A DNA stretch of 6,595 nt from Candidatus Nanopelagicales bacterium (GTDB lineage: Bacteria; Actinomycetota; Actinomycetes; S36-B12): positions 1-6,595 of the forward strand of contig CALKMY010000146.1 in NCBI GenBank assembly GCA_938091275.1, given 5' to 3'. Made by a program: the position numbers and the translations under genes. The stretch's first letter is position 1. Each line of letters opens with the position of its first letter. Below the pieces are notes generated by a model. That model was given only the letters and a program-made list of their open reading frames with translations, did no database searches and was not told where the DNA came from. Positions 1 through 5,391 of the stretch are shown one piece after another.

Positions 1-156
1 CCAATACAGGCCGGAGGTGGACCGAGGGTCGGCGAGAACTACCGCCGACGCGAACCGCGCGCTGCGCTCGGGGGTGACCGGAACCCCGGCGCGGTGCAGG
101 GCATCACCGAAGGCCGCGCAGATCGCGGACAGGTCGGGGCGCTCACTGACCAGCAA
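1..156 (-). CDS. coxE: CoxE-like VWA-domain protein, N-terminal fragment
   Basis: Only the first 52 codons are in the window; the gene runs off the left edge. The visible peptide (LSAICAAFGDALHRAGVPVT, then PERSARFASAVVLADP and a terminal GLYW) has the look of the N-terminus of CoxE-type proteins, which carry a von Willebrand factor A domain further on; that domain is not visible here. In the family CoxE works with the MoxR-type ATPase CoxD in maturing the active site of carbon monoxide dehydrogenase and related molybdenum hydroxylases. The frame opens after a stop at 205-207. The best start is TTG at 154-156, with AAGGA about 10 bases upstream (167-171). It overlaps the end of coxD by 14 bases, suggesting translational coupling. 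The start codon is uncertain (TTG at 181-183 is an alternative); the family call rests on a short stretch and on the coxG-coxD context. Confidence 0.72.
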   Translation of the reverse strand, partial: MLVSERPDLSAICAAFGDALHRAGVPVTPERSARFASAVVLADPRSTSGLYW

Positions 157-1027
157 CCCAGGCCAATCCTTCGGCTCGAGCAAGTTCTTGATCCTCGCGG
201 TACTTCAATACCGAGCTCAAGGTCCGCTCCACGCCGGATTCGTCGAGAGATACCAATCCGAGAAGAGCGGCGGCTTGAACCCAGTCAATCGCTTCGGCGA
301 TACCGGGTGGCTTTTGGACGTCCAGCCCGCGAAGGCGTTGGACCGCCTCGGCCACACCTGTCGCGAGATCCGCCGACGCCATAGGCACACGCGCTCGCAC
401 GATCGCCGTCGCCTGATCCAGATCGGGATAGTCAATCCAGTGATATAAGCAGCGTCGCTTCAGAGCATCGTGCAGATCCCGTGTGCGATTCGATGTCAAG
501 ACAACAATCGGGGCGACCTTCGCTTCGATCGTGCCTATCTCTGGAACGGTGACGGTGTTCTCCGCGAGCATTTCGAAGAGGAAGGCTTCGAATTCCTCGT
601 CTGCACGGTCCACTTCATCGATGAGAAGAACTGCGGGCCGTGGCCCTGGGTGCTCGATCGCTTGCAACAGGGGGCGCTCGATGAGGTAGTCCCGCCCAAA
701 GAGCGACGCCTCATCCATGCCCGTCCCCTGCGCTTCTGCGTTTCGAATGCTCAGCAATTGGCGGGGGTAGTTCCACTCGTACAGAGCCTCGGAAGCATCG
801 ATGCCTTCGAAGCATTGGAGTCGGATGAGAGGCGTGTCGAGCATCGAGGCGAGCGTCTTGGCTGTTTGCGTCTTGCCAACCCCTGCCTCTCCTTCCAGCA
901 GCAACGGCTGCGGCAGACGGATCGCACAAAACAACGCCGTTGCCAAACCTTCGCCGGCGAGGTACCCCTCCGCGGCGAGCCCGCGCGTGAGCTCCTCCGG
1001 GGAGGTAACGATGTCTCCTACGGGCAT
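143..1027 (-). CDS. coxD: CoxD-type MoxR AAA+ ATPase
   Basis: A 294-residue cytoplasmic AAA+ ATPase of the MoxR family, CoxD type. Visible motifs are Walker A GEAGVGKT (46-53), the family signature around CFEGIDASEALYEWNYPRQL (72-91), Walker B AVLLIDEVD (132-140), sensor 1 VVLTSN (175-180) and a KRR arginine-finger region (190-192). In Afipia (Oligotropha) carboxidovorans CoxD is needed to add sulfur and copper to the molybdenum centre of CO dehydrogenase; homologues also accompany other xanthine-oxidase-family enzymes, so the client here is inferred. An upstream ATG at 1073-1075 would overlap coxG by 38 bases. The ATG at 1025-1027 is preferred because AGGA lies 8 bases upstream (1036-1039), the protein then starts like its relatives, and the spacing from the coxG stop is 10 bases. 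The Shine-Dalgarno sequence overlaps the coxG stop, so the two genes are probably translationally coupled. Confidence 0.93.
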   Translation of the reverse strand: MPVGDIVTSPEELTRGLAAEGYLAGEGLATALFCAIRLPQPLLLEGEAGVGKTQTAKTLASMLDTPLIRLQCFEGIDASEALYEWNYPRQLLSIRNAEAQGTGMDEASLFGRDYLIERPLLQAIEHPGPRPAVLLIDEVDRADEEFEAFLFEMLAENTVTVPEIGTIEAKVAPIVVLTSNRTRDLHDALKRRCLYHWIDYPDLDQATAIVRARVPMASADLATGVAEAVQRLRGLDVQKPPGIAEAIDWVQAAALLGLVSLDESGVERTLSSVLKYREDQELARAEGLAWVAGQ

Positions 1028-1037
1028 GATCCTCGTC

Positions 1038-1742
1038 CTACCGGACGACCCACCAGATGAGGGCGACCACAACAACGATTCCTATGGCGACAGGAACAAC
1101 GCGCTTGAGGACAGGAGCCGCGGCAACGGAGCCGAGGTCGAGGGCCTCCGCCTGCTGAATCGGAGCCGGTGGAGATGCCGGTGTGGTTGCGGATCCCTCG
1201 TGTGTGCCAAGGGCAGCAGAATCGCCGCCACTGGAGCCGCCGCCCGCGGGATCATCACTGGGACCGTCCGCAGCCGAGGAGTCCGTTCCGCCCGAACGCG
1301 CGGCGATGACGGTTTCCAGGTTCGACGCGAATTGGTCTACCAAGCGACTCGCCACATCTTGCATGACACCTCGACCGAATTGGGCCGCCTTGCCGGTGAT
1401 CATCAGGTCGGTCGTGACGTCGACTCGGGTTCGCGCGTCGTCTTCTGCTGTCAAGACGAGAGAGACGTTCGCCTGGGCGGTGCCGGTTCCCCGCTTCTCT
1501 TTTCCGGTCCCCTTGATAACGGCGGTGTGGCTGGACTCGTCCTTACTTAGGAAAGAAGCCGTCCCCCCGTACACCATCGATACTGGCCCGAGTTTGACCT
1601 TCACGTTGCCGCTGAAATCGTCGCCTTCTACCGATTCGAGGGTGGCCCCTGGCATGCACGGAGCGATCGCCTCGACGTCGAGAAGCGTCTGCCACGCCGT
1701 CTCGGCGTCGGAGGGCACCGTGAATGAGTTCTCGAGCTGCAT
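1038..1742 (-). CDS. coxG: CoxG-type SRPBCC protein with C-terminal membrane anchor
   Basis: A 234-residue protein. Residues 1-147 form a CoxG (carbon monoxide dehydrogenase subunit G) SRPBCC domain, recognised from the start MQLENSFTVP, AIAPCMPGATLES (25-37), the GNVKVKLGPVSMVYGG strand pair (45-60) and the long C-terminal helix that includes GRGVMQDVASRLVDQFASNL. Residues about 149-210 are a low-complexity Ser/Gly/Ala/Pro linker, and 215-233 (VVPVAIGIVVVVALIWWVV) are a single hydrophobic helix ending in Arg. The layout is a cytoplasmic hydrophobic-ligand-binding domain tethered to the membrane. Known CoxG proteins recruit CO dehydrogenase to the membrane, and mycobacterial CoxG has been reported to carry menaquinone to the enzyme. 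The gene heads the coxG-coxD-coxE operon. It has an excellent Shine-Dalgarno sequence, GGGGAGG, 4 bases before ATG. The client enzyme may be CO dehydrogenase or another molybdenum hydroxylase. Confidence 0.93.
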   Translation of the reverse strand: MQLENSFTVPSDAETAWQTLLDVEAIAPCMPGATLESVEGDDFSGNVKVKLGPVSMVYGGTASFLSKDESSHTAVIKGTGKEKRGTGTAQANVSLVLTAEDDARTRVDVTTDLMITGKAAQFGRGVMQDVASRLVDQFASNLETVIAARSGGTDSSAADGPSDDPAGGGSSGGDSAALGTHEGSATTPASPPAPIQQAEALDLGSVAAAPVLKRVVPVAIGIVVVVALIWWVVR

Positions 1743-1746
1743 CCGA

Positions 1747-1753
1747 CCTCCCC
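1747..1753 (-). promoter_or_regulatory. Strong ribosome binding site of coxG
   Basis: GGGGAGG on the minus strand, 4 bases before the coxG ATG at 1740-1742. It fixes the coxG start and contrasts with moaD, moaE, xdhC and the DUF2182 gene, none of which has a comparable Shine-Dalgarno sequence before its chosen start. Confidence 0.8.
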
Positions 1754-1768
1754 TACTCCGCGGCCTCC

Positions 1769-1795
1769 GGCCCGTCTGGCCCGTCCGGCCCGCCC
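1769..1795 (+). repeat. Three imperfect 9-bp tandem repeats in the coxG leader
   Basis: Three consecutive 9-base units, GGCCCGTCT, GGCCCGTCC and GGCCCGCCC, lie in the coxG/moaD divergent gap, 27 to 53 bases upstream of the coxG start codon. A shorter related GGCCTCC precedes them at 1762-1768. Strand is given arbitrarily. If the candidate coxG promoter at 1843-1871 is real, the repeats are transcribed in its 5' leader. They could be a simple slippage product or a binding site; nothing further is visible. Confidence 0.6.
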
Positions 1796-1842
1796 GTCAC
1801 GTCGTTCGTTGGCCCGACCCTGGGGCCTGCCGCGTCAACGTA

Positions 1843-1871
1843 ACGCTAGGTGAAAGCCAACCGCGACGTAA
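1843..1871 (-). promoter_or_regulatory. Candidate sigma-70-type promoter for coxG
   Basis: On the minus strand TTACGT (1866-1871) and TAGCGT (1843-1848) are separated by exactly 17 bases. The -10 keeps the key TA...T positions; the -35 is weak. Transcription would start near 1836, giving a leader of roughly 94 bases before coxG. ACGTAA also occurs twice on the plus strand (1838-1843 and 1866-1871), so one copy could alternatively be part of an operator. Short motifs like these occur by chance; this is a low-confidence call. Confidence 0.25.
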
Positions 1872-1908
1872 GCGTATTCACCGATCTGGGATCCGTCCTG
1901 GTACCCGC

Positions 1909-1914
1909 TAACCT
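1909..1914 (+). promoter_or_regulatory. Candidate -10 box for leaderless moaD mRNA
   Basis: TAACCT, matching the TAnnnT -10 consensus, is followed by 7 bases and then the moaD ATG at 1922. No Shine-Dalgarno sequence precedes that ATG and no clear -35 is visible. The spacing places the transcription start at or one base before the start codon, as in actinobacterial leaderless mRNAs. The xdhC gene has the same arrangement with identical spacing. Confidence 0.45.
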
Positions 1915-1921
1915 GCGCTGC

Positions 1922-2167
1922 ATGACCGTATCCGTGCGCCTCTTCGCCGCGGCTCGCGCCGCCGCAGGTGTGGGCGAGGTCCAAGTCGATCCAGGATCTT
2001 TGGGCGCCATTCTTCGTGCCTTGGAATCCGACTACCCCTCGCTGGCCGAGGTTCTCCCTCGCTGCTCGTACCTCGTCGACGGGGTTGCTGTCCACGGAGA
2101 TCCGGACGAGGTCACGGTGGGTGACGGGCTCGAGTTGGACGTCCTCCCGCCCTTTGCGGGCGGATAG
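1922..2167 (+). CDS. moaD: MoaD, molybdopterin synthase small subunit
   Basis: An 81-residue ubiquitin-fold (MoaD/ThiS) sulfur carrier. It begins MTVSVRLFAAARAAAG, typical of MoaD, and ends in the diagnostic FAGG tail whose terminal glycine is adenylated and thiocarboxylated. It then docks into MoaE to convert cyclic pyranopterin monophosphate to molybdopterin. Length is normal for the family. MoaD is favoured over ThiS by the RLFA start and by moaE and moaA next door. A GTG at 1850 would add 24 residues with no family resemblance, so the ATG at 1922 is chosen. There is no Shine-Dalgarno sequence; a TAACCT box 7 bases upstream suggests a leaderless transcript. It is divergent from coxG and converges on moaA 50 bases downstream. 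The last codons lie inside a GC-rich hairpin. Its activating enzyme (MoeB type) is not in the window. Confidence 0.93.
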   Translation: MTVSVRLFAAARAAAGVGEVQVDPGSLGAILRALESDYPSLAEVLPRCSYLVDGVAVHGDPDEVTVGDGLELDVLPPFAGG

Positions 2168-2199
2168 CCCGCGCGATGTCCTGCGGGCGGATAGCCCGC
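2155..2199. terminator. Tandem duplicated hairpin between convergent moaD and moaA
   Basis: An 18-base sequence starting TGCGGGCGGATAGCCCGC occurs at 2155-2172 and again, identically, at 2182-2199 (period 27). Each copy is an inverted repeat with perfect 6-base arms GCGGGC/GCCCGC around a 5-base loop. A third partial copy, TGCGGG, is at 2209-2214. The first copy contains the last codons and stop of moaD; the second lies wholly between the convergent stops. The position suits a bidirectional terminator, but neither side has a clear run of T after the stem, so termination efficiency is uncertain. An upstream CCCGCC (2146-2151) could compete for the first arm. Confidence 0.6.
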
Positions 2200-2217
2200 C
2201 CAAAGATCTGCGGGAGT

Positions 2218-3231
2218 TCAGCCGCCGATGGCGGACATGGGTCGGGTCGGCTGGATGAACGATGGATCGTTGATCCCGTGCCCAGGAAGTTTGGCCGTGG
2301 TCACCTTCGCCAGCGTCGACGCTATTCCCTGACGAATCTCGTCTTCACTGAGCGATTCATCTCGCACCAGGGACCTCACGTCCGTCTCGTCTTGCGCGAA
2401 GAGGCAATTGCGGAACTGTCCGTCCGCCGTCAGGCGTAGTCGATCGCACGCAGCACAGAAGGGTCGCGAGACGCTGGCGATGATGCCGACGGTGGCGGAT
2501 CCACCATCGACGTAGAACTCTTCGGCCGGTGCGGAACCGCGTGCCGGCACTGGCGTTAGTTCGAACTCGGCCGACAGCATCGTCATGATCTCGTCCGCCG
2601 TTACCATCGCGGGCCGAGCCCACAGGCCGCCAGCATCGAGCGGCATCTGCTCAATGAAGCGAAGCTTCCAGTCATTCGCCAGGGCGTGACGCAACAGCGG
2701 CACCGCTTCGTCATCGTTAACACCGCGCAAGAGAACGGCGTTCACCTTGACGGGAAGGAGACCCGCCTCCTTCGCCGCCTCGATTCCCGCGATGACATCG
2801 TCGAATCGATCGCGGTGAGTCATCTCTTTGAATCGCTGCGGATCCAGCGTGTCCAAACTGACATTCACGCGCTCGAGTCCTGCGTCCGCGAGGTCCTGTG
2901 CGAGTTTGGGCAACTGAAGACCATTCGAGGTGAGAGAAATCTTCGGCGCGTTCGGAAGGGCGTTGAGGCGCCGAACCACGTCCACAACGTCTGGCCGAAG
3001 CAAGGGTTCACCGCCGGTCAGACGCATCTGGTTGATGCCCATTTCCGTGGCGACTTCGAGCACCAACATCATCTCGTCGGTTGACAGCAGGTGTTCGCCC
3101 GGAATCCAATCCGCAAAATCTGCCGGCATGCAGTAGTTGCAGCGAAGCGAGCAACGATCGGTCAATGACACCCGCATGTCCCGATGGACGCGACCGAAAG
3201 TATCGACGAGTGCACCGTGATCAGAACTCAT
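2218..3231 (-). CDS. moaA: MoaA, GTP 3',8-cyclase (radical SAM)
   Basis: A 337-residue radical SAM enzyme that starts molybdenum cofactor synthesis by cyclising GTP; with MoaC (absent here) it yields cyclic pyranopterin monophosphate. The N-terminal iron-sulfur motif is CSLRCNYC (Cys 27, 31, 34), followed by LTGGEPLLRP (71-80) for S-adenosylmethionine binding. The second cluster ligands are Cys 259, 262 and 276, in CAACDRLRLTADGQFRNC. The protein ends PMSAIGG; the terminal double glycine is conserved in MoaA and reaches into the active site. Length is slightly above the usual 320-330. An in-frame ATG 5 codons upstream (3244-3246) exists, but ATG at 3229-3231 is chosen because it overlaps the moaE stop as ATGA, a common coupling arrangement. 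All expected catalytic residues are present, so the enzyme should be functional. Confidence 0.96.
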   Translation of the reverse strand: MSSDHGALVDTFGRVHRDMRVSLTDRCSLRCNYCMPADFADWIPGEHLLSTDEMMLVLEVATEMGINQMRLTGGEPLLRPDVVDVVRRLNALPNAPKISLTSNGLQLPKLAQDLADAGLERVNVSLDTLDPQRFKEMTHRDRFDDVIAGIEAAKEAGLLPVKVNAVLLRGVNDDEAVPLLRHALANDWKLRFIEQMPLDAGGLWARPAMVTADEIMTMLSAEFELTPVPARGSAPAEEFYVDGGSATVGIIASVSRPFCAACDRLRLTADGQFRNCLFAQDETDVRSLVRDESLSEDEIRQGIASTLAKVTTAKLPGHGINDPSFIQPTRPMSAIGG

Positions 3232-3662
3232 GCGCAATTCACCCATTCATCAGTGCCGTCGGCAAAAACCTGATGTTTCCAGATCGGAATTCGCTGCTTC
3301 GTTTTCTCCACGAGATCGACGCACGCCTCGAACGCCTGCTGCCGGTGACGAGCGCTCGCGGCAGCCACTAAAGCGGCTTCGCCGATCGGAATAGGTCCAT
3401 GCCGGTGGACAAGCGCCACCGCAATGACATCGTGCTCTCGGATAACGTCGGCGGCGACGTCGCCAAGGGCCGCCTGCGCCCCTGGATGCGCCTCGTACGT
3501 CAGAGAAACCACGGACCGCTCGTGATCGTTGTCCCGAACGTCACCGGTGAAGACGACAGACGCCCCGGCCGCAGGGTCCGATACGGCGCGACGCAACGCC
3601 TCGACGTCGATCGCCTCCGTGCCGACGGCAACCATGCGGACTTCCGCCTCTCCCTGGGCCAT
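3228..3662 (-). CDS. moaE: MoaE, molybdopterin synthase catalytic subunit
   Basis: The large subunit of molybdopterin synthase, which with thiocarboxylated MoaD inserts two sulfurs into cyclic pyranopterin monophosphate. Family hallmarks are VVFTGDVRD (36-44), SLTYEAHPGAQ (53-63), VHRHGPIPIGEAALVAAASA (85-104), FEACVDLVEKTKQRIPIWKH (111-130) and the DGTDEWV tail. Lys 122 and Lys 129 have the seven-residue spacing of the catalytic lysines of E. coli MoaE. The stop overlaps the moaA start (ATGA), so the two form an operon. Two starts are plausible. ATG at 3660-3662 (144 residues) has an AATAAT -10-like box 6 bases upstream and no Shine-Dalgarno sequence. ATG at 3633-3635 (135 residues) has GGAAG 5 bases upstream and gives a protein beginning nearer the family's first strand. 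The longer form is given; the choice is open. Confidence 0.94.
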   Translation of the reverse strand: MAQGEAEVRMVAVGTEAIDVEALRRAVSDPAAGASVVFTGDVRDNDHERSVVSLTYEAHPGAQAALGDVAADVIREHDVIAVALVHRHGPIPIGEAALVAAASARHRQQAFEACVDLVEKTKQRIPIWKHQVFADGTDEWVNCA

Positions 3663-3669
3663 TGGCCCA
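3655..3669. promoter_or_regulatory. 15-bp palindrome over the moaE start, candidate operator
   Basis: TGGGCCA, a central T, then TGGCCCA form a perfect inverted repeat with 7-base arms, centred on the moaE start codon. The half-site ATTGGCC at 3661-3667 recurs at 3672-3678, 11 bases on, close to one helical turn. Both lie in the 29-base divergent gap or at its moaE edge, next to both proposed -10 boxes, so a bound protein could control both operons. GC-rich palindromes also arise by chance, and the regulator is unknown. Confidence 0.35.
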
Positions 3670-3674
3670 TTATT
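3669..3674 (-). promoter_or_regulatory. Candidate -10 box for leaderless moaE-moaA mRNA
   Basis: AATAAT on the minus strand matches the TATAAT consensus at 5 of 6 positions, including the critical second A and final T. It is followed by 6 bases and then the moaE ATG at 3660-3662. No Shine-Dalgarno sequence is properly spaced for that ATG and no clear -35 is visible. If instead the ATG at 3633-3635 is used, the same box would give a leader of about 27 bases carrying GGAAG. Confidence 0.4.
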
Positions 3675-3678
3675 GGCC

Positions 3679-3684
3679 TACCCT
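3679..3684 (+). promoter_or_regulatory. Candidate -10 box for leaderless xdhC-mocA mRNA
   Basis: TACCCT (TAnnnT) is followed by 7 bases and then the xdhC ATG at 3692, the same geometry as upstream of moaD. No Shine-Dalgarno sequence and no convincing -35 is seen. Only 4 bases separate it from the opposite-strand moaE -10 candidate, so the two promoters would overlap and could compete for RNA polymerase. Confidence 0.42.
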
Positions 3685-3691
3685 TCAGATC

Positions 3692-4810
3692 ATGCGCGAG
3701 GTACTCCAAGAACTGCTCGCTGCCTACCGGGCGGGGGAACCGGTGGCCATGGCCACGGTCATTCGAACCTGGAAATCTGCCCCGCGCCCGGCGGGAGCAG
3801 CCATGCTCGTCACCAGCGGCCACGAGGCGGTCGGGTCGGTCAGCGGTGGCTGCGTCGAGGGGGCCCTCTTCGACGTGGGCCTAGAGATTCTCGACAACGG
3901 AGTCCCGCAGTACCACAAATACGGCATCAGTGACGACGAGGCTTTCGGCGTCGGACTGACCTGCGGCGGAATCATCGAGGTCTTCGCCGAGCGCGTCGAT
4001 GCGGACACCTGGCCCGAGCTCGAGGGGGTTGCAGCGAGCGTCGAAGCCCAGGAGGCAGTCGCCATCGCGACGATCGTCGCAGCTCCCGACGACGTAGCCG
4101 AACGCATCGGCCGACATCTCGTTATTCGCCCTTCCGGCAGCGAGGGCAGCTTAGGAACCGAGCGACTCGATGACACCGTTCGCGAAGACGCGTTGGGCAT
4201 GTTGGCGGCGGGCACCACCGGCTTTCTGCACTACGGCGGCGAAGGAGAACGACTCGGCGAGGGTCTCGACGTATTCGTGGCCAGTTACGCGCCACCCGCG
4301 CAGATGTTCGTGTTCGGCGCCATTGACTTCTCCGCGTCCTTGGTTCGCGTCGGCAAGGTGCTCGGCTACCGGGTGACGGTGTGCGACGCCCGGCCGATTT
4401 TCGCCACGGCGAAGCGATTCCCCGAAGCAGATGACGTGGTCGTCGATTGGCCCCACCGGTGGCTGGAGACCCAAGATGTCGACGAGCGCACCGTCATAGC
4501 CGTTCTAACGCACGATCCGAAGTTCGACGTTCCCGCCCTGAAGGTCGCGCTCGCCAGTCGCGCCGGATACGTCGGGGCAATGGGGTCGCGGAGAACACAC
4601 GAGGATCGTCTCGAGCGCCTCCGCGAGGCAGGGGTGACGGACGAGGAACTCAAGCGCCTGCACTCCCCGATCGGGCTCGACCTCGGAGCCCGCACGCCCG
4701 AGGAGACGGCCATATCCATCGCCGCCGAGATTGTTCAGGCTCGATGGGGCGGTAGCGGACGACATCTCACCGATACCAACGGCCCCATCCACCCGGGTGC
4801 TCCACGATGA
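3692..4810 (+). CDS. xdhC: XdhC/CoxF family molybdenum hydroxylase maturation factor
   Basis: A 372-residue two-domain XdhC/CoxI-family protein. The N-terminal domain carries GSVSGGCVEGA (48-58) with Cys 54 and GLTCGG (88-93) with Cys 91. The C-terminal domain begins with a Rossmann-like strand-loop around FVFGAIDFSASLV (206-218) and includes VTVCDARPIFATAKRFPEAD, VVVDWPHRWL, LTHDPKFD and GAMGSRRTHEDRLERL. Family members bind the molybdenum cofactor, protect it while its terminal sulfur is added, and insert it into xanthine-dehydrogenase-type enzymes; CoxF has this role for CO dehydrogenase. A TTG at 3662 would add ten residues; ATG at 3692 is preferred because the protein then starts MREVLQELL like its relatives and has a TACCCT box 7 bases upstream. 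Its stop overlaps the next start as ATGA. Length is full and no key motif is missing. Confidence 0.94.
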   Translation: MREVLQELLAAYRAGEPVAMATVIRTWKSAPRPAGAAMLVTSGHEAVGSVSGGCVEGALFDVGLEILDNGVPQYHKYGISDDEAFGVGLTCGGIIEVFAERVDADTWPELEGVAASVEAQEAVAIATIVAAPDDVAERIGRHLVIRPSGSEGSLGTERLDDTVREDALGMLAAGTTGFLHYGGEGERLGEGLDVFVASYAPPAQMFVFGAIDFSASLVRVGKVLGYRVTVCDARPIFATAKRFPEADDVVVDWPHRWLETQDVDERTVIAVLTHDPKFDVPALKVALASRAGYVGAMGSRRTHEDRLERLREAGVTDEELKRLHSPIGLDLGARTPEETAISIAAEIVQARWGGSGRHLTDTNGPIHPGAPR

Positions 4811-5373
4811 GCGACACCCCTGCGCCGTGCGCGGGTGTGGTGCTCGCTGCCGGGAGTGGTTCCCGATTCGGAGAGCCCAAGGCCCCGCTCGAGGTAGACG
4901 GCGAGCGCCTCGTGGATCGTTCCGTTCGCGTTCTGCGCGAAGGAGGATGTGATCCCATCTTCGTGATCCTGGGAGCGTGGGAAGGAAGCGTCGACGATGC
5001 CCTCGTGATCGTGAATCACGGCTGGGAAGAAGGAATGGGTTCATCGCTGCGCATCGCCCTGAAGTGGGTGAACGCGACCACCGAGGCCGACTACGCGCTC
5101 ATCACACTCGTGGACCTACCAGGCCTGACCTCCGAATCAGTTCAACGCGTTGCTGCTGCCGGTAGCGGCATTGCCGTGGCGACCTTCGACGGTGAGCGCG
5201 GCCATCCCGTGCGTATCCCACGGGAGCACTTCCGCGAACTGATCGACACCGTCGGCGGCGACGAAGGGGCTCGATCGTTCGTGAGTCAAAGGGACGACGT
5301 GGTCTTGGTAGAGATCGGCGACATTGCCTCCGGAAAAGACATCGACGTGCCAAGTGACGTTGCTGGCTCCTAG
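4807..5373 (+). CDS. mocA: MocA-like molybdenum cofactor cytidylyltransferase
   Basis: A 188-residue nucleotidyltransferase of the MobA-like NTP-transferase family. The N-terminal loop LAAGSGSRFGEPKAPL (13-28) binds the nucleotide. NHGWEEGMGSSL (70-81) and the metal-binding LVDLPGL (101-107) are typical of MocA, as is GHPVRIPREHF (132-142). The tail ends DIDVPSD, near the DIDTPED form seen in the family. MocA links CMP to Mo-molybdopterin to give the cytosine dinucleotide cofactor used by xanthine-oxidase-family enzymes; MobA, by contrast, makes the guanine form. Pairing with xdhC (ATGA overlap, no good Shine-Dalgarno sequence of its own) supports the cytidylyltransferase role. The symbol is a family-level call. 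It converges on the DUF2182 gene with an 18-base gap in which I see no convincing terminator. Confidence 0.87.
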   Translation: MSDTPAPCAGVVLAAGSGSRFGEPKAPLEVDGERLVDRSVRVLREGGCDPIFVILGAWEGSVDDALVIVNHGWEEGMGSSLRIALKWVNATTEADYALITLVDLPGLTSESVQRVAAAGSGIAVATFDGERGHPVRIPREHFRELIDTVGGDEGARSFVSQRDDVVLVEIGDIASGKDIDVPSDVAGS

Positions 5374-5391
5374 CCGATGGAGGCTGTCCCT

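Noticed and set aside
470..1060. A 196-codon plus-strand open frame
   Set aside because: It lies entirely opposite coxD, whose Walker motifs establish the coding strand; the translated peptide is Arg-rich without family features.
801..1550. A 249-codon plus-strand open frame
   Set aside because: It is antisense to coxG and coxD, has no recognisable domain, and arises from the GC-rich codon use of the opposite strand.
1754..1843. Collagen-like Gly-Pro-Ser repeat reading (GPSGPSGPP) on the plus strand
   Set aside because: It comes only from the 9-base repeats read in one frame, has no start codon or ribosome binding site, and stops after a few more codons.
1850..1921. GTG at 1850 as the start of moaD
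   Set aside because: The added 24 residues do not resemble MoaD, and the ATG at 1922 gives the canonical N-terminus.
1835..2203. A 122-codon minus-strand open frame over moaD
   Set aside because: Antisense to a clear MoaD with the FAGG tail; no domain resemblance.
5374..5391. Possible terminator between the convergent mocA-like and DUF2182 genes
   Set aside because: Only 4-base complementary arms (GGCT/AGCC) are present around the stops, too weak to call.
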